From: Candidatus Woesebacteria bacterium GW2011_GWB1_39_12
GTDB taxonomy: Bacteria; Patescibacteriota; Microgenomatia; UBA8517
Length of the DNA: 32,068 nt
Direction of reading: 5' to 3'
NCBI GenBank assembly: GCA_000993405.1
Contig: LBWB01000010.1
Coordinates: forward strand, 1 to 32,068
The notes under the pieces were generated by a model. That model ran no database searches. It saw only the letters and a list, made by a program, of their open reading frames with translations, and had not been told where the DNA came from. Positions 1 through 7,009 of the stretch are shown here, one piece after another. Both the position numbers and the translations under genes were made by a program. Positions within the stretch are counted from its first letter, which is position 1, and each line of letters begins with the position of its first letter.

Positions 1-580
1 CTATTGGAAGTTGGATGGGAGCTGCATTTGCACCAAGGCGTTCATGAATGGATTTTATTGAGCCTTCAAAATCAGCGCCTATCAGATTTAATTTATTTAG
101 TACACAAATTCTTGGAACGTGGTATCTATCAGCTTGTCTCCAGACGGTTTCCGACTGGCTCTCCACTCCGGTTCTTCCGTCAAAAACCATAACTGCTCCG
201 TCCAATACGCGAAGAGATCTTTCAACTTCGGCGGTAAAATCAATGTGTCCGGGAGTATCGATAATATTTACTCTATAGTGACCGTTTTCGATGGCAGATC
301 CAGTTTGCAAGTCCCAGAAAGTCGTTATTGCGGCGGAAACAATGGTAATACCTCTTTCTCTCTCCTGTTCCATCCAGTCGGTAACGGTTGTTCCTTCGTC
401 AACTGACCCCAATTTATAAGTTTTTCCTGTTTCAAAAAGGATACGTTCTGTTGTTGTTGTTTTCCCGGCGTCAATATGAGCGATAATTCCGATATTTCGG
501 ATCTTTTCCATCGGAACATCACGGTCTTTTGTAACCGTCATGACCATTGCCGCTTTTTTCTTGGTTTGTTGTCCAGCCAT
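1..580 (-). CDS. fusA: Elongation factor G, N-terminal part (cut by window edge)
   Basis: EF-G is the GTPase that drives ribosomal translocation. The minus frame is open from an ATG at 580 to the window edge, so only about 193 N-terminal residues are visible; the ORF track misses it because it has no stop here. Seen: P-loop AHIDAGKT (about residues 34-41), the ERERGIT switch region, [16 protein letters not shown], and GADFEG with [11 protein letters not shown] near the edge. A short extra segment ([10 protein letters not shown]) lies between the ITTFW and YRVNIID strands. The guanine-specificity motif NKxD reads NKLN (N162-N165), so Asp is replaced by Asn. The true start may be Met14 or Met24, because family members usually begin just before [11 protein letters not shown]. 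No Shine-Dalgarno precedes it. It belongs with rpsL-rpsG but is separated from them by the accessory genes at 780-2080. Confidence 0.96.
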   Translation of the reverse strand, partial: MAGQQTKKKAAMVMTVTKDRDVPMEKIRNIGIIAHIDAGKTTTTERILFETGKTYKLGSVDEGTTVTDWMEQERERGITIVSAAITTFWDLQTGSAIENGHYRVNIIDTPGHIDFTAEVERSLRVLDGAVMVFDGRTGVESQSETVWRQADRYHVPRICVLNKLNLIGADFEGSIKSIHERLGANAAPIQLPI

Positions 581-587
581 AATTTAG

Positions 588-652
588 GGTAAAAGGTAAA
601 TGGTGAAAGGTGAAAGAAGTTTACTTTTAACTTTTACCTCTCGCCTTTTACC
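588..652. repeat. Imperfect inverted repeat in the fusA leader
   Basis: GGTAAAAGG at 588-596 is perfectly complementary to CCTTTTACC at 644-652. A second, imperfect pairing lies inside (GGTGAAAG-type against CTTTTACC-type segments). The purine-rich GGTRAAAG unit occurs several times in each arm. In the fusA mRNA leader this could fold into a long hairpin ending about 8 nt before the start codon. It could be regulatory or a decayed dispersed repeat. The rest of the gap 653-779 holds only the candidate promoter. Confidence 0.5.
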
Positions 653-696
653 TATTCTACATAATAAACTGCCTCCAAATGGAAGCAGCGTAATGA

Positions 697-725
697 ATTG
701 TACCAAAATGAAGCAGCCTGCACAA
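697..725 (-). promoter_or_regulatory. Candidate fusA promoter
   Basis: On the minus strand TTGTGC (720-725) is followed by a 17-bp spacer and TACAAT (697-702), with an extended TG one base upstream of the -10 box. It would start transcription near 690 and give fusA a leader of about 110 nt, unlike the leaderless arrangement of many genes here. The -35 matches consensus only weakly. This is sequence-pattern evidence only. Confidence 0.45.
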
Positions 726-779
726 TACTATTTTGAGCAAATGTATAAATTAGCAGAGAGTTCTAAATTTACTTTACCT

Positions 780-1007
780 TTATTTTTTAATTGCTTTTGA
801 TTTGGAATTGACAATCTCCATAACACCCTCATCCGTGCCATGAAATTTATTCCAATATTTCACACAAGTATTCCCTTCCCCATAATTTATGGCATCAATT
901 TCTAAAACACCCCTTCTACCTGCTCTATTATTCCTATCCCAGATTTCAACCCACTTTTCAAGTACTTCTTCTGGTATACCGCCCATTTCATTTGGATCAC
1001 TTTCCAT
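780..1007 (-). CDS. Hypothetical 75-aa protein downstream of MazG-like gene
   Basis: I do not recognise this protein. It is short, acidic at the N terminus (MESDPNEMGG) and basic at the C terminus (SKSKAIKK), with two Trp-containing stretches (KWVEIWDRNN and VKYWNKFHG) and one Cys. There is no membrane segment or signal peptide. It starts 8 nt after the stop of the MazG-like gene on the same strand, so it is probably co-transcribed with it, and it ends about 200 bp before fusA. The tight spacing is the main argument that it is real. It might act with the MazG-like enzyme, but nothing in the sequence shows how. Confidence 0.6.
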   Translation of the reverse strand: MESDPNEMGGIPEEVLEKWVEIWDRNNRAGRRGVLEIDAINYGEGNTCVKYWNKFHGTDEGVMEIVNSKSKAIKK

Positions 1008-1015
1008 TTAAAGTA

Positions 1016-1405
1016 TTAATATTTTCTCCCCTCGCGATAGCTCTTTTTTTGCGCTTTATAAAATTCATCATTATGCTTACCATTAAACATCTTCGCAGGA
1101 TATTTTTCTTCTAATTTTATGATTTTTGATTCAACTGCTTCTGCTAAATCAATCTTTGAATTTTTACAGAAGGTAATTAGATACCAATAAATATCTGCAA
1201 CTTCCGCCGTAATCTCATTCCAATTTTTAGGTTGAATCCCTTTGATACGCCTATCGCTTTCATCCCATTGAAAATGTTCCAGAAGCTCAGAAGCCTCAAT
1301 AACAATAGATTTGGCAAGATCGGAGGGTGCTTGTTTTATCCAACCATGCGCTTCATTAAATGCAAATATGTTTTCTGTAACTTTCTTAATAGCCCCTAGT
1401 CTCAT
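1016..1405 (-). CDS. MazG-like nucleotide pyrophosphohydrolase
   Basis: A 129-aa all-alpha NTP pyrophosphohydrolase of the MazG/dCTPase-like class. These enzymes hydrolyse (d)NTPs to (d)NMP and pyrophosphate and clean the nucleotide pool. Seen: the helix IVIEASELLEHFQW, carrying the ExxE metal-binding pattern, and a second acidic helix EVADIYWYLITFC, matching the second half of the family's metal site. The length fits single-domain members. The start at 1405 follows AAGGA 8 nt upstream. The -35 of its promoter (TTGACT, 1455-1460) lies in the palindrome shared with the divergent gene at 1487. The 75-aa gene follows 8 nt after its stop. The exact substrate cannot be told. Confidence 0.85.
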   Translation of the reverse strand: MRLGAIKKVTENIFAFNEAHGWIKQAPSDLAKSIVIEASELLEHFQWDESDRRIKGIQPKNWNEITAEVADIYWYLITFCKNSKIDLAEAVESKIIKLEEKYPAKMFNGKHNDEFYKAQKKSYREGRKY

Positions 1406-1415
1406 TATTTTTGTT

Positions 1416-1430
1416 TCCTTACATAAAGGA
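1416..1430 (-). promoter_or_regulatory. Small hairpin that pairs the MazG-like gene's Shine-Dalgarno
   Basis: In the minus-strand mRNA, TCCTT (1426-1430) can pair with AAGGA (1416-1420) around the loop TATGT. AAGGA is the best ribosome binding site for the ATG at 1405, so the stem would mask it. It is only 5 bp, so a regulatory effect is speculative. Confidence 0.3.
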
Positions 1431-1487
1431 ATAGTACTTCTTACTCTCTTGTGTAGTCAATACACAACAAGTATAATTTTTACACAA
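1431..1487. promoter_or_regulatory. Divergent promoters with a shared palindromic operator
   Basis: Plus strand: TTGTGT (1449-1454), 17-bp spacer, perfect TATAAT (1472-1477); start codon at 1487, so that transcript would be essentially leaderless. Minus strand: TTGACT (1455-1460), 18-bp spacer, TACTAT (1431-1436), serving the MazG-like gene. The perfect inverted repeat TTGTGTA-gtcaa-TACACAA (1449-1467) overlaps both -35 boxes. A third copy of the half-site TACACAA (1481-1487) sits at the predicted transcription start of the rightward gene. One regulator could therefore control both directions. The ribbon-helix-helix tail of the gene at 1487 is an obvious candidate; that link is inferred. Confidence 0.65.
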
Positions 1488-2080
1488 TGAAGGTATTTTT
1501 TGGTACTACAACCCTCCACTGGAGAGATTACAGGGATTACTACTTCTCAATACGAGACTATTTAAAAGAAATAGGCTGCGTTATACTGCAAGATTGGATT
1601 GACGAGGCTGATAGATTTTACGGAACTCCCTACAAAGATAGAAATATAGCGAAAATATTCAAAACGATAGTCAACGCAATCAATGAAACTAACGTAGTGG
1701 TTATCGAATATACAGTCCCTAACTTCAGCTCTTCACATCAAATTAACTATGCATTATTAAAGAAAAAGCCGACACTCGTCATGCGTTTAACCAAAGATAA
1801 CCCCCGCTTCAGCGACTCATATCTCGAAGCAATTCAGTCTCCCCACCTTACTTTACGAGATTATACAAAGGAAAACTATAAAGAAGTAATTGACGATTTC
1901 TTGGGAATTGTTGAAATTGGTCTTGGAAACCAACGCTATAATATTGTTCTAGAGAAAAAGCAAAAATACTACTTAGATTGGGCGTCAAATTACTATAAAA
2001 AATCACGATCCGAAATGATACGCGAACTTATTGATGGTAAAAGCGATAAAGATAAAAACTATAGAAGGTATCTTAAATAA
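1487..2080 (+). CDS. Nucleoside 2-deoxyribosyltransferase-like protein with C-terminal ribbon-helix-helix domain
   Basis: A 197-aa protein with two recognisable parts. Residues 1-140 look like the Rossmann-type nucleoside 2-deoxyribosyltransferase/TIR-like fold: N-terminal strand MKVFFGTTT, then NETNVVVIEYTVPNFSSS followed by HQINYALLKKKPTLVM, which resembles the family's 'associated with a risk, serine-rich loop, xxGYAxAxxKP' section. Catalysis is not assured because the active-site Glu/Asp cannot be placed safely. Residues about 150-190 (YNIVLEKKQ, then KSRSEMIRELID) resemble an Arc/CopG-type ribbon-helix-helix DNA-binding domain, with an N-terminal contact strand and the typical SRSExIRE turn. 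The ATG at 1487 lies 9 nt after a perfect -10 box. The likely role is a nucleoside- or nucleotide-sensing autoregulator paired with the divergent MazG-like enzyme; this is inferred. Confidence 0.65.
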   Translation: MKVFFGTTTLHWRDYRDYYFSIRDYLKEIGCVILQDWIDEADRFYGTPYKDRNIAKIFKTIVNAINETNVVVIEYTVPNFSSSHQINYALLKKKPTLVMRLTKDNPRFSDSYLEAIQSPHLTLRDYTKENYKEVIDDFLGIVEIGLGNQRYNIVLEKKQKYYLDWASNYYKKSRSEMIRELIDGKSDKDKNYRRYLK

Positions 2081-2099
2081 AATTCCTGTAAGAGGAATT
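2081..2099 (-). terminator. Hairpin terminator between convergent genes
   Basis: AATTCCT (2081-2087) and AGGAATT (2093-2099) form a perfect 7-bp stem with a 5-nt loop. On the minus strand it is followed by TTATTT, so it best fits a terminator for rpsG. On the plus strand the following sequence is A-rich, but the stem could also define the 3' end of the 1487-2080 transcript. It sits exactly between the two convergent stop codons. Confidence 0.6.
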
Positions 2100-2109
2100 G
2101 AAAAATAAA

Positions 2110-2586
2110 TCACCATCTAAAATGCGCAAATGCTCTATTCGCTTCAGCGACTCTTTCCATTTCTTGGCGCTTTTTGACCGCTCCACCAATGCCTTCTGCA
2201 GCATCCATAATTTCGGCAGTCAACTTCTCTGCAAAAGTGTGGAATTCGCTATTTGAGCGGGCACGGGTCGCAAAAATGAGCCAGCGAATAGCCAGAGATT
2301 CTTTTCTCGGACCACGAACAGCCATCGGAACCTGGTATGCTGCTCCTCCGACCCGCCTTGGACGGACCTCCATAGAAGGCTTAATATTTTCCATTGCTTT
2401 TGAAAAAACCTTTATAGGATCCTCTCCTTTTTCTTTAATAAGATCAAAGGCTTTATAAATCTCTTTTTGGGCCACAGATTTTTTACCGTCGCGCATTGCA
2501 CGGTTTATCAGTTTTTCCACCAATCTATTTTTGTAGATTGGGTCGGGTTTTAATTCTTTTGGTCTTACTGATCCTCGTCTTGGCAT
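2110..2586 (-). CDS. rpsG: 30S ribosomal protein S7
   Basis: S7 binds the 3' major domain of 16S rRNA and nucleates assembly of the small-subunit head. The 158-aa product is full length and begins MPRRGSVRPKELKPDP, with the conserved VEKLINRAMRDGKKSVA, GGAAYQVPM and RWLIFATRARS segments. The start at 2586 is supported by an AAGGAG Shine-Dalgarno 7-8 nt upstream, one of the few strong ribosome binding sites in this block. It lies 55 bp after rpsL on the same strand. The usual next gene, fusA, is displaced by about 1.5 kb of accessory genes, and a hairpin terminator follows at 2081-2099. Confidence 0.98.
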   Translation of the reverse strand: MPRRGSVRPKELKPDPIYKNRLVEKLINRAMRDGKKSVAQKEIYKAFDLIKEKGEDPIKVFSKAMENIKPSMEVRPRRVGGAAYQVPMAVRGPRKESLAIRWLIFATRARSNSEFHTFAEKLTAEIMDAAEGIGGAVKKRQEMERVAEANRAFAHFRW

Positions 2587-2630
2587 CCTTCGACTCCTTT
2601 CAGTCGCTCAGGACAAGCATTTTGTCCTGA
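2587..2630. repeat. REP-like palindrome between rpsL and rpsG
   Basis: TCAGGACAA (2608-2616) and TTGTCCTGA (2622-2630) make a perfect 9-bp stem with a 5-nt loop. The rest of the gap (ATCCTTCGACTCC, then CAGTCGCTCAGGAC) resembles dispersed 'CCTTCGAC...CTCAGGA' palindromes common in bacterial intergenic DNA. In the mRNA the hairpin precedes the rpsG Shine-Dalgarno AAGGAG, which itself lies in the repeat. There is no U-tract, so it is not a good terminator. A shorter piece with the same ATCCTTCGAC core occurs near 29271. Confidence 0.6.
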
Positions 2631-2641
2631 AATTGATAAAA

Positions 2642-3109
2642 TTAAGTACTTGCGGCAACAGGTTGTGCTTCAGTCGTTGCTGCAGCTGCCACTCGTTGAA
2701 CTCCTTCTTTCTTCGTACCATACTTACTCCTAGAACTTTTTCTGCCAACAACCCCTGTTGTGTCGTATTTACTTCTTATCACCTTATATTTAATTCCCGG
2801 AAGATCTTTAACGGTTCCACCACGAATCAAAACTATTGCGTGTTCTGCAAGCTCATGTCCTTCTCCTGGAATATAGGCCGTAACTTCCTGTTTATTGGAA
2901 AGCCTGACTCTTGCAACTTTTCTCAAAGCCGAGTTTGGCTTTCTTGGCGTCATCGTTCTGACCTGAAGAACAACTCCTCTTTTGGAGGGAGATGAATGTT
3001 CTCCAAATCTTCGGTCTTTGGCACTAAACCACCGCCTCAGAGCCGCCTTCTTGGTTTTTTTGACGATTCTTTTTCTTCCTTTACGAACAAGTTGAGCAAT
3101 GGTTGGCAT
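2642..3109 (-). CDS. rpsL: 30S ribosomal protein S12
   Basis: S12 lines the decoding centre. The 155-aa product has the conserved core ([44 protein letters not shown]). It carries the roughly 13-residue insertion near residues 25-37 seen in Firmicutes-type S12, and a low-complexity tail of about 20 residues ([15 protein letters not shown]). The residue equivalent to E. coli/M. tuberculosis Lys43 is Arg (PRKP instead of PKKP, local R56), while the second streptomycin-linked Lys, in VKDLPG, is kept. There is no Shine-Dalgarno. A good promoter in the end of rpoC puts transcription start only a few nt before the ATG, so the mRNA may be near-leaderless. Confidence 0.98.
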   Translation of the reverse strand: MPTIAQLVRKGRKRIVKKTKKAALRRWFSAKDRRFGEHSSPSKRGVVLQVRTMTPRKPNSALRKVARVRLSNKQEVTAYIPGEGHELAEHAIVLIRGGTVKDLPGIKYKVIRSKYDTTGVVGRKSSRSKYGTKKEGVQRVAAAATTEAQPVAAST

Positions 3110-3119
3110 AAGTTTGGAA

Positions 3120-3148
3120 ATTATATCTAAAAATTAGATTTGAGACAA
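3120..3148 (-). promoter_or_regulatory. Internal promoter for rpsL-rpsG within the rpoC 3' end
   Basis: On the minus strand TTGTCT (3143-3148), a 17-bp spacer and perfect TATAAT (3120-3125) precede rpsL. The -35 lies in the last codons of rpoC. The -10 ends 10 nt before the rpsL ATG, predicting a leader of only about 3-5 nt. rpsL has no Shine-Dalgarno, which fits leaderless initiation. Confidence 0.7.
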
Positions 3149-6100
3149 CTGATCCGATCCCGACTCGGGTATTTTACCTCCAATATTTAGTCTTGCCCTA
3201 TCGGGTGTTACCGGTATAAGACGTCCTATAATTACATTTTCCTTCAAACCGTAAAGTTTATCCTCTTTTCCTAAAATTGCCGCAGTTGTAAGAACGTCGG
3301 TGGTCATTTGAAAAGATGCTGCAGAGAGCCAGGATTCCGTAAATAGAGCCCTTCTTGTTATTCCCAAAATTACCTGCTGAGCACTGGCCGGTTCCCCACC
3401 TGCAGCTAAAACTTTTTCGTTTTCCTCTTCAAATGTTGCCTTCTCTACAAGTTCTCCCGGAAGAAGCGGAGTATCACCGGAGGTTATAACCCTGACCTCA
3501 TCACTCATTTTTCTAACTATTACCTCAAAATGCTTGTCGTGAATCGGAATTCCCTGGCTTTCATAAACTCTTTGGATCTCGTTTACTAGATACTCTTGAG
3601 CGGCTCTTAATCCCTTAATTGAAAGGATCTCTCTTATATCCAACGATCCTTCAGCAAGTGGCGTCCCAGCTTCAAGAATATCTTTATCGGCTACAGCCAG
3701 TTTTACTGTTTTTGGAATTATATATTCTCTTTCCTCCTTGGGCTTGGTCTTTGCCGAAGTAATGACCAGTCTCCAACCTTCTTCTGAATCTCCAATCCTA
3801 ACTTTTCCCGAAATCTCCGCCAAAGGCGCCATAATTTTAGGAGTACGCGCTTCGATGAGTTCTTCAACTCTTGGCAAACCTTGAGTCACGTCAATTCCGA
3901 CAACTCCTCCCGAATGTTTTGTACGAAGAGTCAGCTGGGTTCCAGGTTCGCCTATAGACTGTGCAGCAATCACTCCGACCGGTGTTCCAAGTCCAACAAC
4001 TTCTTTATTGCTTAGATCCCATCCGTAGCATTTGGTACAGATACCATAACGGGACGCGCACATTATTGGCGAATAGACTAAAACTTCTTCAGCCTGCAAT
4101 TCATCAATTTGTTTGGCTTTTTCTTCATCGATTATCTCTCCCTTACCGACAATAACCTTTTCTTTTCCACCAACTTTTACTTTGATATCTTCTGCTGCAA
4201 ACCTTCCGTACACTTTCAAAGCAAACGAACGAGACCTACTTCCTCTCTTTAGCAAATAACCTTCTTTTGTTCCACAATCATCTGTTCTAACAATAACGTC
4301 GTGGGCAACATCCACAAGGCGCCTTGTAAGATAACCCGCATCGGCAGTCTTCAGGGCAGTGTCTGTCAAGCCCTTTCTAGCTCCACGAGAAGAGGTCACG
4401 TATTCAAATACTGAAAGTCCCTCTTTAAAGTTAGCTTTAATTGGAAGCTCGACAATTTTACCCAAAGGATCAACAACCAACCCCTGTATTGCGGCAAGTT
4501 GTTTCACTTGATCTCTTGAAACACGACCAACTTTTGCGTTACTGATTACTTTTATTGGATTCGTATCCTCTAGTAAATCCCAGGTCTTGTCTGCCAGTTC
4601 CTCGGTGGCTTCGATCCAAACCTGCTGGCTCAATCTCTTTTTCTCTTCAGAAGTTATAAGACCCTGAGTAAAGTTCTTCTCATGTTCTGATACCTGCTTA
4701 TCTGCTCTTCTTAGATATTCTTCCTTATCGGGAAGAATTTTTGAATCAAATATCCCATAAGAGAGCCCAGAGATTGTTCCTCCGTAAAATCCAAGATCCT
4801 TTATTGCATCAACCATTCTCATAACCGCCTCTTTATCAAGACTTGAGTATGCTTTTGTAAAAACTTCTTTAATCTTTGTAGAAGTCACTGCCTCGTTCAC
4901 AAAATCAAATCCGGTTGGCAAAACTTCATTGAAAAGAATTCTCCCTATACTTGTTGCGAGTAAATTTCCCTTAATTCTCACAGTAATATTTTGCCTCAAA
5001 GCGATCTTACCCACCTGATATGCAAGAAGTGCTTCCTCACTATCAGAAAAGGTTATTTCTGATTCCTTAATATTTGGGTCGATACTAGTAAGATAATAGA
5101 CTCCGAGCGCCATTTCTTTACTCGACGGCGTTGTTATTGGACTCCCATCAGCAGGTCTTAGGAGATTATGTTGTGGAAGCATTAAGTTTTTGGCTTCGTC
5201 AATGGCTTTTCTAGATAAGGGAACGTGTACAGCCATCTGATCACCGTCAAAATCTGCGTTAAATCCGCTACAAACCGCCGGATGAATTCTTATGGCAGAT
5301 CCCTCAATCAAAATCGGATAAAAAGCTTGGATACTTAGTTTATGAAGAGTTGGGGCTCTGTTCAAAATCACCGGATGATCTTTCGTAATTTCGTCTAAAA
5401 TATCAAATACTTCAGGGGGGCGTTTATCGAGCATGTTTTTGGCAGATTTTACATTCGGCGCAATACCTTTAGTTATCATCTCCCTAAGAACAAACGGCTT
5501 AAACATTTCAAGTGCCATATCTTTCGGAATTCCACACTGACTAAGTTTAAGGTCCGGACCGACTATGATTACTGAACGTCCTGAATAGTCAACTCTTTTA
5601 CCCAAGAGATTTTGTCTGAATCTACCCTGCTTGCCCCTAAGCATATCGGAAAGGCTTCTTAAGGGTTGCCTTCCACGACCTCGTCTGGTCGCCTTTCGTT
5701 GTGATGCGTCAATTAAAGAGTCAACAGACTCCTGAAGCATCCTTTTTTCGTTTCTAAGTATTATCTCTGGTGCCCCAAGTTCAATAAGATGTTTAAGTCT
5801 GTTGTTTCTGTTGATAACACGTCTATATAGATCGTTTAAATCGCTCGTTGCAAAACGCCCACCTGATAATTGAACCATAGGTCGCAAATCCGGCGGGAGA
5901 ACCGGAAGGACTTTAAGTACTACCCACGAAGGGTTAATCTTTGCCTTTCTCATTCCATCAACTATCTTTAATTGTTTTGTCAATTTTATATAACGGCTGG
6001 TCGTCCCCTTTGTCTCATCCAACTCTTTTTTCAGATTCACAGCTAATTCTTCTAAGTTAAGTTTTTCTATGGCGGAGGCAACTGCCTCGGCACCCATTTT

Positions 6101-6904
6101 CGCTTCAAAAAAGTCTGTAGCATCGTATTTTACTAACTCGTCAAATTCTTCCTCCGAAAGTATGACTAATGGTTTTAAGCCTTTTACTAGAAGTATTAAA
6201 TTTTCGAAAAGCTGTCTGGTTCTTTCTAAAGTCAGCTTTTCTTCTTCTTGTTGAGTCGTTTCTCTTTTACGAAGGTCGAGGTCGATCTCTGAAATGGTAA
6301 GTACCAGCTGCTCTTTATCTTTAATTTTTTTATTAACTTTTTTCTTCTCTTCATCTGACTTAGTTCTCAGTAATTTCCTTCTCTCTTCATAAAGTTGTTT
6401 TATTTCTTTTTCCCGCACATTGTAGGCTTCTTCCAATCTTATTACAGCACTTTTCTTACCCTTTTCGTCGACATTCAAAACTAAGTATCTTGCAAAGTAA
6501 ATGACTTGTTCAAGCGCTCTAGGAGCAACGTCCAAAAGAAGAGAAACTCTTGAAGGTGCTCCTTTGAAAAACCAAACATGAACTGCGGGTGAAGCAAGGC
6601 TAATATGTCCCATCCGTTCGCGTCTTACTCTAGATTGAGTAACTTCAACTCCACATTTGTCGCATATTACCCCTTTATATCGGATCCTTTTATACTTTCC
6701 ACAATAACATTCCCAGTCTTTTGTGGGCCCAAAAATCCTCTCGTCAAAAAGTCCGTCTTTCTCTGGCTTTAAAGTCCTGTAGTTTATTGTTTCGGGCTTT
6801 GTTATCTCACCTCGCGACCACTCACGAATGTCATCGGGCGATGCCAGACGAATAATCAAACTTTTAAAATCTGTTAAGTTTTTTAATCCTGATAAAGGCT
6901 CCAT
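3134..6904 (-). CDS. rpoC: RNA polymerase subunit beta'
   Basis: The catalytic clamp subunit of RNA polymerase, 1,256 aa, in the range of compact bacterial beta' subunits. Seen in order: N-terminal zinc-binding segment (CYCGKYKRIRYKG then CDKCG), RMGHISLASPAVHVWF, the lid/rudder region around GRGRQPLRSLSDMLRGKQG, the absolutely conserved metal-binding NADFDGDQMAVH, the trigger-loop region around EPGTQLTLRT, and a second zinc site (DDCG then CASRYGICTKC). The protein looks intact. It starts 105 bp after rpoB in an operon and ends 24 bp before rpsL, with the rpsL promoter embedded in its last codons. No clear Shine-Dalgarno precedes the ATG at 6904. Confidence 0.99.
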   Translation of the reverse strand: MEPLSGLKNLTDFKSLIIRLASPDDIREWSRGEITKPETINYRTLKPEKDGLFDERIFGPTKDWECYCGKYKRIRYKGVICDKCGVEVTQSRVRRERMGHISLASPAVHVWFFKGAPSRVSLLLDVAPRALEQVIYFARYLVLNVDEKGKKSAVIRLEEAYNVREKEIKQLYEERRKLLRTKSDEEKKKVNKKIKDKEQLVLTISEIDLDLRKRETTQQEEEKLTLERTRQLFENLILLVKGLKPLVILSEEEFDELVKYDATDFFEAKMGAEAVASAIEKLNLEELAVNLKKELDETKGTTSRYIKLTKQLKIVDGMRKAKINPSWVVLKVLPVLPPDLRPMVQLSGGRFATSDLNDLYRRVINRNNRLKHLIELGAPEIILRNEKRMLQESVDSLIDASQRKATRRGRGRQPLRSLSDMLRGKQGRFRQNLLGKRVDYSGRSVIIVGPDLKLSQCGIPKDMALEMFKPFVLREMITKGIAPNVKSAKNMLDKRPPEVFDILDEITKDHPVILNRAPTLHKLSIQAFYPILIEGSAIRIHPAVCSGFNADFDGDQMAVHVPLSRKAIDEAKNLMLPQHNLLRPADGSPITTPSSKEMALGVYYLTSIDPNIKESEITFSDSEEALLAYQVGKIALRQNITVRIKGNLLATSIGRILFNEVLPTGFDFVNEAVTSTKIKEVFTKAYSSLDKEAVMRMVDAIKDLGFYGGTISGLSYGIFDSKILPDKEEYLRRADKQVSEHEKNFTQGLITSEEKKRLSQQVWIEATEELADKTWDLLEDTNPIKVISNAKVGRVSRDQVKQLAAIQGLVVDPLGKIVELPIKANFKEGLSVFEYVTSSRGARKGLTDTALKTADAGYLTRRLVDVAHDVIVRTDDCGTKEGYLLKRGSRSRSFALKVYGRFAAEDIKVKVGGKEKVIVGKGEIIDEEKAKQIDELQAEEVLVYSPIMCASRYGICTKCYGWDLSNKEVVGLGTPVGVIAAQSIGEPGTQLTLRTKHSGGVVGIDVTQGLPRVEELIEARTPKIMAPLAEISGKVRIGDSEEGWRLVITSAKTKPKEEREYIIPKTVKLAVADKDILEAGTPLAEGSLDIREILSIKGLRAAQEYLVNEIQRVYESQGIPIHDKHFEVIVRKMSDEVRVITSGDTPLLPGELVEKATFEEENEKVLAAGGEPASAQQVILGITRRALFTESWLSAASFQMTTDVLTTAAILGKEDKLYGLKENVIIGRLIPVTPDRARLNIGGKIPESGSDQLSQI

Positions 6905-7009
6905 AGTCTAAAATTTCAAATTTCTAATTACTAATTTTTAATGAATATGTATTTATCAAATTATTTAATTAAAAATTCAATTAAAATTGAAAATTAAGCA
7001 AATAAAAAT
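6905..7009. other. AT-rich rpoB-rpoC spacer
   Basis: A 105-bp, almost pure A/T spacer inside the rpoBC operon, made of degenerate copies of 'aatttctaattactaatttttaatga'. It contains a short palindrome, TTCAATTAAAATTGAA. Similar strings occur at about 11530-11560 and 16195-16240. No promoter or terminator is convincing. Confidence 0.5.
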
